A stretch of DNA of 64,000 nucleotides from Alphaproteobacteria bacterium (lineage in GTDB: Bacteria; Pseudomonadota; Alphaproteobacteria; Rhizobiales; Aestuariivirgaceae). Below are positions 46,411-54,176 of this stretch, piece by piece. How positions within the stretch are numbered: position 1 is the stretch's first letter; every line of letters begins with the position of its first letter. Position numbers and translations under genes: made by a program. Location of the stretch: positions 1-64,000 of the forward strand of contig JAHEFB010000004.1 in the NCBI GenBank assembly GCA_024640405.1, given 5' to 3'. Under the pieces are notes generated by a model. The model worked only from the letters and a program-made list of their open reading frames with translations. It was not told the DNA's origin and searched no databases.

Positions 46411-47097
46411 TCAGCTTCCAAAAATCAGCGCGTCCGGAATTTCGTATCGCTCGTCTCCGACACTTATCAAGTGGAGACCGTTCTGTTTTTGATTAGCCAC
46501 GGCCTGGTATCCATCCGCTTGGGATGTATCTGCACCAAGAAATTCGCCGCGCACGAAATAAAGGGAGCGTTTTTTTCCATCTGGTCTGTTCACCGAAACG
46601 GTCGCATATCCTCCGCCGGCGCGCGCCACGCCAAACTCACATTGACCCATTGGTTGACCGCGATATTGGGTACAGGGGATTTTACCTGTCGCATCGAACT
46701 TCCCTTGTCCGGCACGAATGGCCGAGTCGTCGGGACCTGCAGGAACACTGCCATCCGGCGCAATGGCAGGGGTGAGGTATTGCAGGGATACATACCCTCG
46801 CGCACCGCCTCCCAGTTTCTGCACGTCGCACCAGATCCGATCATTCATGCGCCGGCATCCGAGATTGGCCAAGATCGCTCCTGAAGGATAACGCAGAATG
46901 ATTTTCGCAGATGTTGAAGGTTGTTCACGTAGATTGAGACCTGAAGAGATGCCCGTCACTTCCCAGTGCCGCGGCCCGCCATCCTCCGGTGACGGCGGCA
47001 CCTCATTGCCGGCATTTCGGGAAGTGGAACGTGCAGCGGCCGATGCCGCAACGAACAAGCAGGCAAACAGCAACATCCGGGTAGCAAGCATCTTCAT
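46411..47097 (-). CDS. Exported SH3b-domain protein
   Basis: A 228-residue protein with a signal peptide (residues 1-22). A bacterial SH3 domain spans about 45-110 (GISSGLNLREQPSTSAKIIL ... GYVSLQYL) with a cysteine pair in LGCRRMNDRIWC. The C-terminal part contains a CTQYRGQPMGQCEFGVARAGGGYATV segment, an associated domain seen in other alphaproteobacterial SH3b proteins. It is likely to act in the periplasm near peptidoglycan. The gene lies in a run of secreted-protein genes. Confidence 0.85.
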   Translation of the reverse strand: MKMLATRMLLFACLFVAASAAARSTSRNAGNEVPPSPEDGGPRHWEVTGISSGLNLREQPSTSAKIILRYPSGAILANLGCRRMNDRIWCDVQKLGGGARGYVSLQYLTPAIAPDGSVPAGPDDSAIRAGQGKFDATGKIPCTQYRGQPMGQCEFGVARAGGGYATVSVNRPDGKKRSLYFVRGEFLGADTSQADGYQAVANQKQNGLHLISVGDERYEIPDALIFGS

Positions 47098-47131
47098 CGT
47101 CAGTTCCTATTTGCCAACCTTTTCAGGTCGC

Positions 47132-47392
47132 CTAACGGTCAAGAATCCGGCAAACAGTAGCAAGAATTATCAGATTCAGTCCTGGCGCCAGGATAGCAAG
47201 CCACGGTTTGAGCGTGTCCGAAAACCGTTCAAGCATGAACACCCATGGCAGACCAAGCGGCATTAGAAATACGCCTGCCAAGGGGCCGGAAGGGCTGCCA
47301 AAAAGTCCAAAGGATCCAATAACATACAAACCCAAACACAGCAAATATGTGATACCGAAAACAATGACGATGGCGGTGCAAAAAATTTTCAT
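47132..47392 (-). CDS. Small membrane protein of unknown function
   Basis: An 86-residue frame with two or three hydrophobic segments (about residues 3-24, 30-48 and 65-82). ATG 47392 is preceded by GGAG, which fixes the start; the frame is open upstream to 47602, but that part looks random. It is 34 nt from the SH3b gene on the same strand and so may be co-transcribed with it. I do not recognise a family. Confidence 0.55.
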   Translation of the reverse strand: MKIFCTAIVIVFGITYLLCLGLYVIGSFGLFGSPSGPLAGVFLMPLGLPWVFMLERFSDTLKPWLAILAPGLNLIILATVCRILDR

Positions 47393-47724
47393 GCAACTCC
47401 TGTATGAGATTTCCTCAACCGAGCGAAGCAAGCCGAATGTCGCAGAGGATGTACCAGCGCCTATTGAACCTTTGAATGATTGCTCATATTTGGAAATAGC
47501 CTTTGCAAAACAGCAAGCCAGATTCATCCAGATCGCAAGCCATTTTTTCACACAGTAAGTCACGTTATGGTAGTTTGTCATGTACAATTCGACTGCACCC
47601 AACTATCCCACACGTGCCACAGCGGAAATCAGCGTCAGATAAATTCTGGTTACAAGAAATATGTGCTGATGAATAATTCCTATTTTTTTGTTGCGCATTA
47701 TTTTTTAGAAGACAACTATTCATC
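47393..47724. other. AT-rich intergenic region
   Basis: A 332-nt divergent gap between the small membrane protein and the AraC gene. It is clearly richer in A and T than the flanks, especially 47640-47720. No gene or clear repeat was found. It probably holds the promoters of both genes. Confidence 0.45.
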
Positions 47725-48741
47725 ATGACACTTCGCATCGCAGAATATAACGAGTCGGCTGGAAAAAAGTACTCCATCCAATCCCAAATATTCAGCCGCA
47801 CCAACCAATTTCGATTTGCAGACCGGGAAAACGGCTTCTTGCAAACCAGAACAGCGACATTGGATGCTCTCGGCACCAGACTTAGTCTGGTACGATCGAC
47901 TGGTCACCAGATCGACTTAACCGAATTCAACAACATATCAATTCTGATGCCGGGGGTGGGTGATTTGAATGTTGCAACTCATGACAGCGAATTTCGCTGC
48001 AAGGCTGGCGAGGCGCTCCTGTTTGGACCGAACAGGCGAAAAACACGCACGAACAACGACGGCGAGAATCAATTTGAAGGGAATGTGGCTCTTCTGCCTC
48101 TTAAGGCATTCAGTGAAACCGAGGACAGGACTGTCTTTCGAACAATAGGCCCGCTGCTGCAGTCAGGACTGCATGTGTCGGCCAAAGAAGAACTGTTTGT
48201 CCCATTTTTGAAATATTTTGATTATTTTTGTTCATTAATTTTTGAAGGATCCGTTGCTGCCACAAATCCGAAATTGTGCGAACATTCAGTAGTCTTGCTC
48301 TATGAGCTGCTTCATGAGCTTGCCTTGGGGCTTTCTGCCAGGCTAAGTGATGAAAAAATCACATCTTCAGGCGCTCATTATGTTGTTCAAGCGGAAGAAC
48401 ACATGAGAGCAAACCTGGATCAACAGATTTCTATTTCCGAGATCGCAGCCGCTATTGGCGTATCGCAGCGAAGCCTGCAGCTTGCATTTCGGGAATTGCG
48501 CGGCACCTCTCCCCGCGAAACTCTCGCGATGATGCGCCTGGAAGCGGTTCATAAAAGATTGATGTCTGGCGACAACAACAGTGGTGTTACGGATCTGGCT
48601 CTTGAGTTCGGCGTGGCAAACGTCGGGCGGTTTGCGCGATCCTATCAGAAATTTTATGGCGAAAAGCCGTCGCATACCCGACGCCGGGCGAAAACCCGAT
48701 GGATTTCTAAACAGGAGCCGCGGGTAAACAGCAAGAATTAG
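47725..48741 (+). CDS. AraC-family transcriptional regulator
   Basis: A 338-residue regulator. The C-terminal 100 residues form the two helix-turn-helix motifs of the family: ISISEIAAAIGVSQRSLQLAF, then VTDLALEFGVANVGRFARSY followed by FYGEKPS. The N-terminal 220 residues resemble the AraC-binding-like domain of the OruR/AdpA-like type. Base composition is lower in GC than the neighbours (runs such as TTTTGATTATTTTTG), which hints at acquisition. The direct repeat at 48816-48840 downstream could be its binding site. Confidence 0.9.
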   Translation: MTLRIAEYNESAGKKYSIQSQIFSRTNQFRFADRENGFLQTRTATLDALGTRLSLVRSTGHQIDLTEFNNISILMPGVGDLNVATHDSEFRCKAGEALLFGPNRRKTRTNNDGENQFEGNVALLPLKAFSETEDRTVFRTIGPLLQSGLHVSAKEELFVPFLKYFDYFCSLIFEGSVAATNPKLCEHSVVLLYELLHELALGLSARLSDEKITSSGAHYVVQAEEHMRANLDQQISISEIAAAIGVSQRSLQLAFRELRGTSPRETLAMMRLEAVHKRLMSGDNNSGVTDLALEFGVANVGRFARSYQKFYGEKPSHTRRRAKTRWISKQEPRVNSKN

Positions 48742-48815
48742 AACATCACTGGCTCAAATCCAGCGGATTCGCATTCCGGCTTTTTTTCATCGGATTCAAT
48801 AATTTTGCATTCGCA

Positions 48816-48840
48816 TGCAGCATATTTTGTTGTGCAGCAT
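48816..48840. promoter_or_regulatory. Direct repeat TGCAGCAT, possible AraC-type operator
   Basis: TGCAGCAT occurs at 48816-48823 and 48833-48840, 17 nt apart, in an AT-rich gap between the AraC gene and the His-rich secreted protein gene. AraC-family regulators bind direct repeats with similar spacing. The link is by position only. Confidence 0.35.
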
Positions 48841-49004
48841 TGTGTAAAATTCCCGGTATTGCAAATCCATACGCATACATTTGTTTAGCCACCTATCAAC
48901 CCGGCCACAAGAATTGCCATCCCCGGCGTGCAACGACAATGTGCGGGCCTCAAAGGCAGTCGGGTGGTAGATGCAAATCAAACCGAGTAAAGGAATTATT
49001 GTCC

Positions 49005-49481
49005 ATGAAAAACACGATTACTTCAGCTTTTCTTGCTGTAGCTTTGATGTCTGCGGCGCCGATGGCTTACGCTCATGAAACCGGCCATCGCCACCATCAT
49101 GGCGATAATCACCAGTCCAAGCATAAACATCAGCACCGCCATTCTGACACCGGAATTGCCTTAGCCGCTGGCGTTATTGGACTGCTGGCTGTTGCAGCTT
49201 CTGCCAAGGCTCACGAAAACAGTGACGCCTATAACTACCATCACGGTATGGGCAGCCGCGACAATGCCGTGTCTGCCTGCCTGCACAAGGCGCAGCGCCG
49301 GACCGTCAGGCGAGGCGGCCATGGCGTGACCCTGAAAAACGTGCGTAGGGCGAATTTGAGAGGTTCGAACTGGCGGGTGGCACTTGCCGTGAAGCAAAGG
49401 CTTCGGGGCGGAGTAAAACGCAATGTTGTAGCCAGATGCACCGTGGTTGGCAGGAATGTCACCAGGTTTAGTTTCCGTTAG
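49005..49481 (+). CDS. Secreted His-rich small protein
   Basis: A 158-residue protein with a signal peptide (residues 1-23, ending in MAYA). It is followed by a histidine-rich stretch (residues 24-50, about twelve His) that may bind metal, then a hydrophobic segment (51-67). A C-terminal half carries one CLHKAQRRTVRRGG ... CTVVGR cysteine pair and many arginines. ATG 49005 has an AAAGGA ribosome-binding site. No known family was recognised beyond a general resemblance to small alphaproteobacterial exported proteins. Confidence 0.7.
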   Translation: MKNTITSAFLAVALMSAAPMAYAHETGHRHHHGDNHQSKHKHQHRHSDTGIALAAGVIGLLAVAASAKAHENSDAYNYHHGMGSRDNAVSACLHKAQRRTVRRGGHGVTLKNVRRANLRGSNWRVALAVKQRLRGGVKRNVVARCTVVGRNVTRFSFR

Positions 49482-49584
49482 CGGATACCTACTTCCACCG
49501 GGCAAACCTACAGCATGTGAATCCGTTGTTTGTGACCGGAAAATTTCTTTGCTTTGTTTATATTTTCGGAAAAGGCTTGGATAC

Positions 49585-50913
49585 ATGAAACGCGCGCATG
49601 GCTTTGCGTCTCTTGGACTACTGGTTGTCAGCCTTGCCCTATCAACAACGGTGGGGCTGTCGGCCGATCGCACAGAGGTTGTGAAATTTCGTGACGGCAC
49701 TTCATCAGCGAATATATCGGGCACAATCAGCGGTTACGACGGCATCAGCTACCGACTGGGCGCGAAGGCTGATCAGTCGATGTCGGTCCTGTTCAATCCA
49801 GACAATACCAGCTGCTATTTCAACGTGTTGCCACCAGACTCCCAGACAGCAATCTTCAATGGGTCAATCACCGGCAATGAGTTTGCCAGTCAATTGTCTG
49901 AAGCCGGAGACTATGAGGTTCAAGTCTATCTGATGCGTAATGCAGCTCGGCGCAACGAGACCTGTAAATACGAGGTCACGTTCGAAATCACTGGCGAGAG
50001 TGGCAAGTCTGATCTTGCCGATCTTGACGATACGGTGGTTGATGATGCTGGGCAGGACAATCCGGTGCACTTCAGCCGGCGTGATGCACGACAAGCCTGT
50101 CAGCGTCGGCTTGGAGAACAGTACGGAATTCGCAACTCTGCGTTCAGCGATGTCAGTGTGCGCCGCGCCGGGAACGAGCATTTCTGGGTCAAGGGCAAAG
50201 TGGTACGCCATCGCAGCTTAGCGGATGAATTTACATGCCGCGTCGTTCATGGCGAAGTCGTTGCAATGCGCGTTCATGCGGCGAAAAGACCGGCTCTGGC
50301 TGTGGGTAAAGGGGTGCTGGGCACAGCACTTGTCGGCACGCCGCAAGCCAGGGGCAAATCCGACTTTGAGAACGAACCGTATCCGGCCCATGCGCGCGGC
50401 AATCCGTTTCGAGACCGGCAGCATCTCAACAAAGCCTGCCGGCATGAGATTGCCCGGCAATTGCGACATTCGCATTCAGGCTTTGACCGGTTACGCCTCG
50501 TCACCGGCCATTTGAGAAATCGGACACTTCAAGGTGACGGAACTGTCCGCTGGTCTGATGGGGAACATCTCGTGCATTTTACCTGCCATTTCGACAGACG
50601 CGGGCGGGTGGTCGACGGCCAGTTCTATTACTATCCCGCACAACCTGCTGCGTACACACCGGACTATGCCGATGGCAATACAGGCGGACCGGACAACTGG
50701 CGAGTGGTTGATGTGGCAGTGAATGATGTCCTGTATGTGCATGCGCGCGACAGCTTGGCCAGTCGCCGCATAGGCAGCCTGCCGCATAATGCTCGCAGTG
50801 TGCGCAATTACGGTTGCAGGTGGAGCAACATCGACAAGGGGACCTGGTGTGAAATCGAATATCGCGGGACAAGAGGTTATGCAGCCCAGATGTATCTTGC
50901 GGAAGACAATTAG
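49585..50913 (+). CDS. Exported multidomain protein: PliG-like domain, two repeats, SH3b
   Basis: A 442-residue secreted protein. After the signal peptide (1-27) comes a domain of about 105 residues with VVKFRDGTSSANISG, the ISYRLGAKADQSMSV stretch, CYFNVLPPDSQTAIFNG and YEVQVYLMRNAARRNE. This pattern is found in bacterial g-type lysozyme-inhibitor-like (PliG) domains. Two related Cys-containing repeats follow (about 170-235 and 275-345), each with an alternating WxxG/FTC pattern. A C-terminal SH3b domain spans about 375-440. It could protect or bind peptidoglycan. It lies 14 nt before the L,D-transpeptidase gene. Confidence 0.78.
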   Translation: MKRAHGFASLGLLVVSLALSTTVGLSADRTEVVKFRDGTSSANISGTISGYDGISYRLGAKADQSMSVLFNPDNTSCYFNVLPPDSQTAIFNGSITGNEFASQLSEAGDYEVQVYLMRNAARRNETCKYEVTFEITGESGKSDLADLDDTVVDDAGQDNPVHFSRRDARQACQRRLGEQYGIRNSAFSDVSVRRAGNEHFWVKGKVVRHRSLADEFTCRVVHGEVVAMRVHAAKRPALAVGKGVLGTALVGTPQARGKSDFENEPYPAHARGNPFRDRQHLNKACRHEIARQLRHSHSGFDRLRLVTGHLRNRTLQGDGTVRWSDGEHLVHFTCHFDRRGRVVDGQFYYYPAQPAAYTPDYADGNTGGPDNWRVVDVAVNDVLYVHARDSLASRRIGSLPHNARSVRNYGCRWSNIDKGTWCEIEYRGTRGYAAQMYLAEDN

Positions 50914-50927
50914 GCGAAAAGAGCGAG

Positions 50928-51932
50928 ATGAAAATGAGTAATCGGAAAACAATGTCCAGGCGCACTGCTTTAGCTGGAATGACAGCGGCAGGGTTTGCTG
51001 TATGGTCAGCAAACAGCACTGCCCTACAGGTTTACAAGGAAGCGCACGAACTGAAGCCAGGAGAGTTTTCGTGGCACCCTGAACGGGCAAAGTCCGGACC
51101 TGTCTCGATCATCGTGTCGTTGCCTGATCAACTGGTGCATGTGTATCGCAACGGTATCCGCATTGCTGTGTCGACCTGTTCAACAGGCAAGAAAGGGCAC
51201 AGAACCCCAACCGGCGTGTTTACGATATTGCAAAAGGACAAGCATCATCGCTCGTCGACCTATAACAACGCCCCGATGCCCAACATGAACCGGTTGACCT
51301 GGTCGGGAATTGCGCTGCACGCAGGCAAGTTGCCCGGATACCCGGCATCGCATGGTTGCGTTCGCCTTCCCAGAAAGTTCTCAGCGTTGCTGTTTACAGT
51401 TACCCATTTGGGTACACCGGTAATTATTGCAAACGGGCACTCACAACCCCGCGAGGTGGTTCACCCTGGCATGGCACTTGCCCAGCATGCCGAGCACGAG
51501 TTCGAAGACGCCGTTGCCAAACTCAAGGGAAAAAAGATACCTCATGACACCGGTGTGACAACTTCTGTTATTGTGAGCCGCGCCGACCAGGAAGTCCTGA
51601 TCATGGAAAACGGTGAAATTGTTTCCAAGGGCCACGCCACAATTCGTAATGCAACAACCCCTATCGGCGAGCATGTATTTGTTCTCAATCGGCCCCACGA
51701 TGGTCGAAGGGGTCTGGCCTGGCATGCGGTCGGGCATCATCCAACACTGACCAACGGTTTCCATGAGCCGGAAGAAGCAGTCATCAAGCGGATTAACGCG
51801 GACAATGCTGTTGTGTCGGCGATGAGGCAAAGAATGCACCCCGGCATGATGTTGATCATGACGGATCTCCCCCTGCATCCAGAACGACGTTCTGGCAAGG
51901 ATTTCGTGATCGTCACTGAACACGACACCTGA
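50928..51932 (+). CDS. L,D-transpeptidase (YkuD domain), Tat-exported
   Basis: A 334-residue cell-wall enzyme. The N-terminal SRRTALAGMTAAGFA is a twin-arginine signal. The YkuD active site is HAGKLPGYPASHGCVRLP near residue 127-144, with the catalytic cysteine in SHGC. Residues 210-330 form a second domain with some similarity to the first in its ATTPIGEHVFVL stretch (compare RTPTGVFTIL) but without a Cys motif. Such enzymes make 3-3 cross-links or attach proteins to peptidoglycan. It is in a run with the PliG-like and LprI-like genes. Confidence 0.9.
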   Translation: MKMSNRKTMSRRTALAGMTAAGFAVWSANSTALQVYKEAHELKPGEFSWHPERAKSGPVSIIVSLPDQLVHVYRNGIRIAVSTCSTGKKGHRTPTGVFTILQKDKHHRSSTYNNAPMPNMNRLTWSGIALHAGKLPGYPASHGCVRLPRKFSALLFTVTHLGTPVIIANGHSQPREVVHPGMALAQHAEHEFEDAVAKLKGKKIPHDTGVTTSVIVSRADQEVLIMENGEIVSKGHATIRNATTPIGEHVFVLNRPHDGRRGLAWHAVGHHPTLTNGFHEPEEAVIKRINADNAVVSAMRQRMHPGMMLIMTDLPLHPERRSGKDFVIVTEHDT

Positions 51933-51962
51933 TTGAAGCAATTTTTGCCGAAAGGAAAGACC

Positions 51963-52538
51963 ATGTCTATCAAATCAGTAATTGCAGTTGTCATGCTTGT
52001 TGCTGGCGCATTATCCCTCACAATCACAGCCCAGGCACAGCCGAGCTTTGACTGTGGCAAGGCTAGTACGCGGGTTGAGACTCTGATCTGTGACAAGCCG
52101 CGGCTGGCGGAGCTCGACAGTGAATTGGCCGAAGCTTACAGGACTGCGCTGCGTGATGCGCCATGGGCGTCTGCAAACCGTCGCATCCGGGCTGAACAAA
52201 AAGAGTGGATTGCTCGCCGCAACCGATGCCAGAATGCCCGCTGTATTCGGAAGATATATATTCGCCGCATAGGAGCGCTGCACAACGAGGTGCCGGATTC
52301 GGGCGATGACAACACTGTAGCTGAAAGCAATCCAGGCACCATGATGGCCATCTGCCGCGATCGCGCTGCACACGTGTTCCATGTTCGTGCGCCCAACGTC
52401 GATACCAAGTATGAAGGCCAGCGCACTGATGGTACGCATGCGGTCAACGGTACTACCTACCTCAGAGGTGTCGAGGAAACATTCCAGTGCTCATTCGACA
52501 ATACCGGTCGTTCAATCGTGCGGTTTGTTGTCAACTGA
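51963..52538 (+). CDS. Exported LprI-like (DUF1311) protein
   Basis: A 191-residue protein with a signal peptide (residues 1-25). The LprI-like domain (28-100) shows FDCGKASTRVETLICDKPRL, then LDSELAEAYRTAL, and cysteines in CQNARC; in Mycobacterium LprI is a lysozyme inhibitor. The C-terminal 70 residues contain another cysteine pair. ATG 51963 follows a GAAAGGAAAG ribosome-binding stretch. Together with the PliG-like gene this suggests a lysozyme-defence or wall-maintenance group. Confidence 0.82.
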   Translation: MSIKSVIAVVMLVAGALSLTITAQAQPSFDCGKASTRVETLICDKPRLAELDSELAEAYRTALRDAPWASANRRIRAEQKEWIARRNRCQNARCIRKIYIRRIGALHNEVPDSGDDNTVAESNPGTMMAICRDRAAHVFHVRAPNVDTKYEGQRTDGTHAVNGTTYLRGVEETFQCSFDNTGRSIVRFVVN

Positions 52539-52566
52539 TCTGGCTCGGGAACAGAAAACCTGGTTA

Positions 52567-52820
52567 ACCAAAGGAACTGACTATTGGCCCATTTGTCCGA
52601 TTTATCCGCGTTTGCCGGCCAGGCATGCTTCACGCCGTGGTCTGGCTGACCACAAGTGGAGTATAACGACGTCCGGCGATCGTGAAATCGCGGCCTTCGG
52701 TGGACCAAATCCATCCGTCTGGTGCGTTGCCGTGCTTGCCCGATGCACCACGTCGCGCTGCTCCTGCCAGATTGACCGGATTTGACTCCATCAAAAGGGT
52801 CAATAGTCAGTTCCTTTGGT
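52567..52820. mobile_element. MITE-like element with 29-bp terminal inverted repeats
   Basis: CCAAAGGAACTGACTATTG at 52568-52586 is repeated perfectly in inverse at 52801-52819. The arms extend to 29 bp with two mismatches (52567-52595 and 52792-52820). The unit is about 252 bp and is flanked by TTAA on the left and TATTAA on the right, without a clear target duplication. It encodes no transposase. Its interior 52699-52795 is related to 63704-63809. The size, inverted ends and intergenic position fit a non-autonomous element. Confidence 0.5.
52630..52791 (-). CDS. 53-residue reading frame inside the MITE-like element
   Basis: An ATG-started frame that fills most of the element on the minus strand and includes GWIWSTEGRDFTIAGRRYTP. 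No ribosome-binding site or family is evident, and its relative at 63.7 kb does not keep the same frame. It is listed only as a possible small gene; more probably it is part of a non-coding repeat. Confidence 0.2.
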   Translation of the reverse strand: MESNPVNLAGAARRGASGKHGNAPDGWIWSTEGRDFTIAGRRYTPLVVSQTTA

Positions 52821-52913
52821 ATTAATCGCAAGCTGGGGTGTTGAGAGTCCGGTTTTCCACAGTGATGAAGCAATGTGTCCTGTGGCGGTTCGACTTGTCT
52901 TGTCACGTCACCG

Positions 52914-53978
52914 TCATTGATCTCCGGCGGTGAAACATGCGTCGTAAATATGGGGAGCCGTTTTCGGGTCGTCGGCGCACTGGTCATAGCCTGCCAATTC
53001 AGCGGTCGTTTCGTACTGCGTATAGGGCGCGATCAGGTAACGGCCCTCTCCGCTGTTGAGATATCCGAACTCATCAAGTTCGCCTTTCATGTCCGGGTCG
53101 GCATCAACGATCGCCTTGCGCAGGTTGTCGTCCGTAATGTGGTTTTCAGGTAGCTGGTCGGCAGGGCCGTCGTAGTAGTTGTTCACTATGGTGTTGGCAC
53201 CGTGCACACCGATCAGCACGCGCCGGTCAAGGTAATGGTGGTTGTACACTGCAAACCCGGAGCGCTGACCGATGAGAATGCGTCCGTCTTTCTCGAGCTG
53301 GTTAAACTGGTCAAGTACGCTGCCTGTTTCGTCCAGCACATAGGCGAAGAGCTTGTGGGTCGCATTGTAGAACAGGAAAAAGCGCAACCCGGATTCATCG
53401 GCTACCAGACCGAGATATTTCTCTCCTTCAGCAACGATGTCCCTGGGTGGCTGCACTTTCGACACATCGTTCAGACGGAATACAACCGGTTTTGACTTGT
53501 AGGTGACACGGTAGGTCAGCGGTTTCACCTTCTCGACCTTGACGGCATCCCTGGCGGTCAGTTCCCGGTAAAGTATGTCACCTGCTTCGCTGGCCTGGTT
53601 GGCCTGCTGAAAGACTGCGAAATGGATCACACCCTTGTCCCGGTCCCGGGCGGCAAGGCGCAGATTGCCCGCATAAATAATGCCACCTGCCGAAAATGTG
53701 AAGTAGTAGTAGTTTTCAGTCGGGTGGACGAACACCGTGTCAGGCAGTCTGGAGAAGACAATATCGAGCGCCTCCTCCACGGTAGCGACCTTCAGTTTGG
53801 CTGATTGCTGCAGATCCTCGATCCAGGCCTGATTCGTCTTCAGTTCGGGTGCAGTACCGTCGGCTGACAGGGCCGGGCCGGCCACGATCGAGACGGCCAC
53901 GAGAAAAGCCGCAAAAAAATGGGATATGCGCTGGCACAAGGCCTGGGGTGAATGATTCCGGTTTCTGCAGGTCGGCAT
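52914..53978 (-). CDS. Exported protein of unknown function
   Basis: A 354-residue protein with a signal peptide (about residues 14-38, ending in ALSADG). The mature part looks like a single beta-rich domain, with repeated strand-turn stretches such as YYYFTFSAGGIIYAGNLRLA, FFLFYNATHKLFAYVLD and SGFAVYNHHYLDRRVLIG. It ends with a cysteine pair (CADDP ... DACF). ATG 53978 was chosen rather than 54023 because the signal peptide then lies at the N-terminus. I do not recognise a family. Confidence 0.7.
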   Translation of the reverse strand: MPTCRNRNHSPQALCQRISHFFAAFLVAVSIVAGPALSADGTAPELKTNQAWIEDLQQSAKLKVATVEEALDIVFSRLPDTVFVHPTENYYYFTFSAGGIIYAGNLRLAARDRDKGVIHFAVFQQANQASEAGDILYRELTARDAVKVEKVKPLTYRVTYKSKPVVFRLNDVSKVQPPRDIVAEGEKYLGLVADESGLRFFLFYNATHKLFAYVLDETGSVLDQFNQLEKDGRILIGQRSGFAVYNHHYLDRRVLIGVHGANTIVNNYYDGPADQLPENHITDDNLRKAIVDADPDMKGELDEFGYLNSGEGRYLIAPYTQYETTAELAGYDQCADDPKTAPHIYDACFTAGDQ

Positions 53979-53998
53979 TTCTTTGGTCCTGGACTGGA

Positions 53999-54099
53999 TC
54001 AGGATGTTCCCTGGATGAAACACCAGAATTCATAAACCTGACCGCTTTCATAGTGTTGGAGTAACTTTACGGATTCACGTGAACCCATTTTGATACGGA
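53999..54099. repeat. Dispersed ~100-bp intergenic repeat, copy 2
   Basis: This copy matches 46258-46358. It contains the palindrome TTCACGTGAA at 54074-54083 and the shared blocks TCAGGATG, ACCGCTTTCA and GTGAACCCAT. It lies at the 5' end of the unknown exported-protein gene and could carry its promoter or an mRNA 5' structure. Confidence 0.55.
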
Positions 54100-54176
54100 T
54101 TGGTTGGAGCAGGCAATTCACGGAGTGAGCCTTTGCGAACAGCGGCCCATCGCAAAAGGTGGGCCGCTGCTTGTGG

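Noticed and set aside
52823-52838. 16-bp identity (AATCGCAAGCTGGGGT) with the 3' end of the DUF937 gene at 46229-46244
   Set aside because: One 16-bp match between two places is close to chance expectation for a window of this size, and the flanks do not match.
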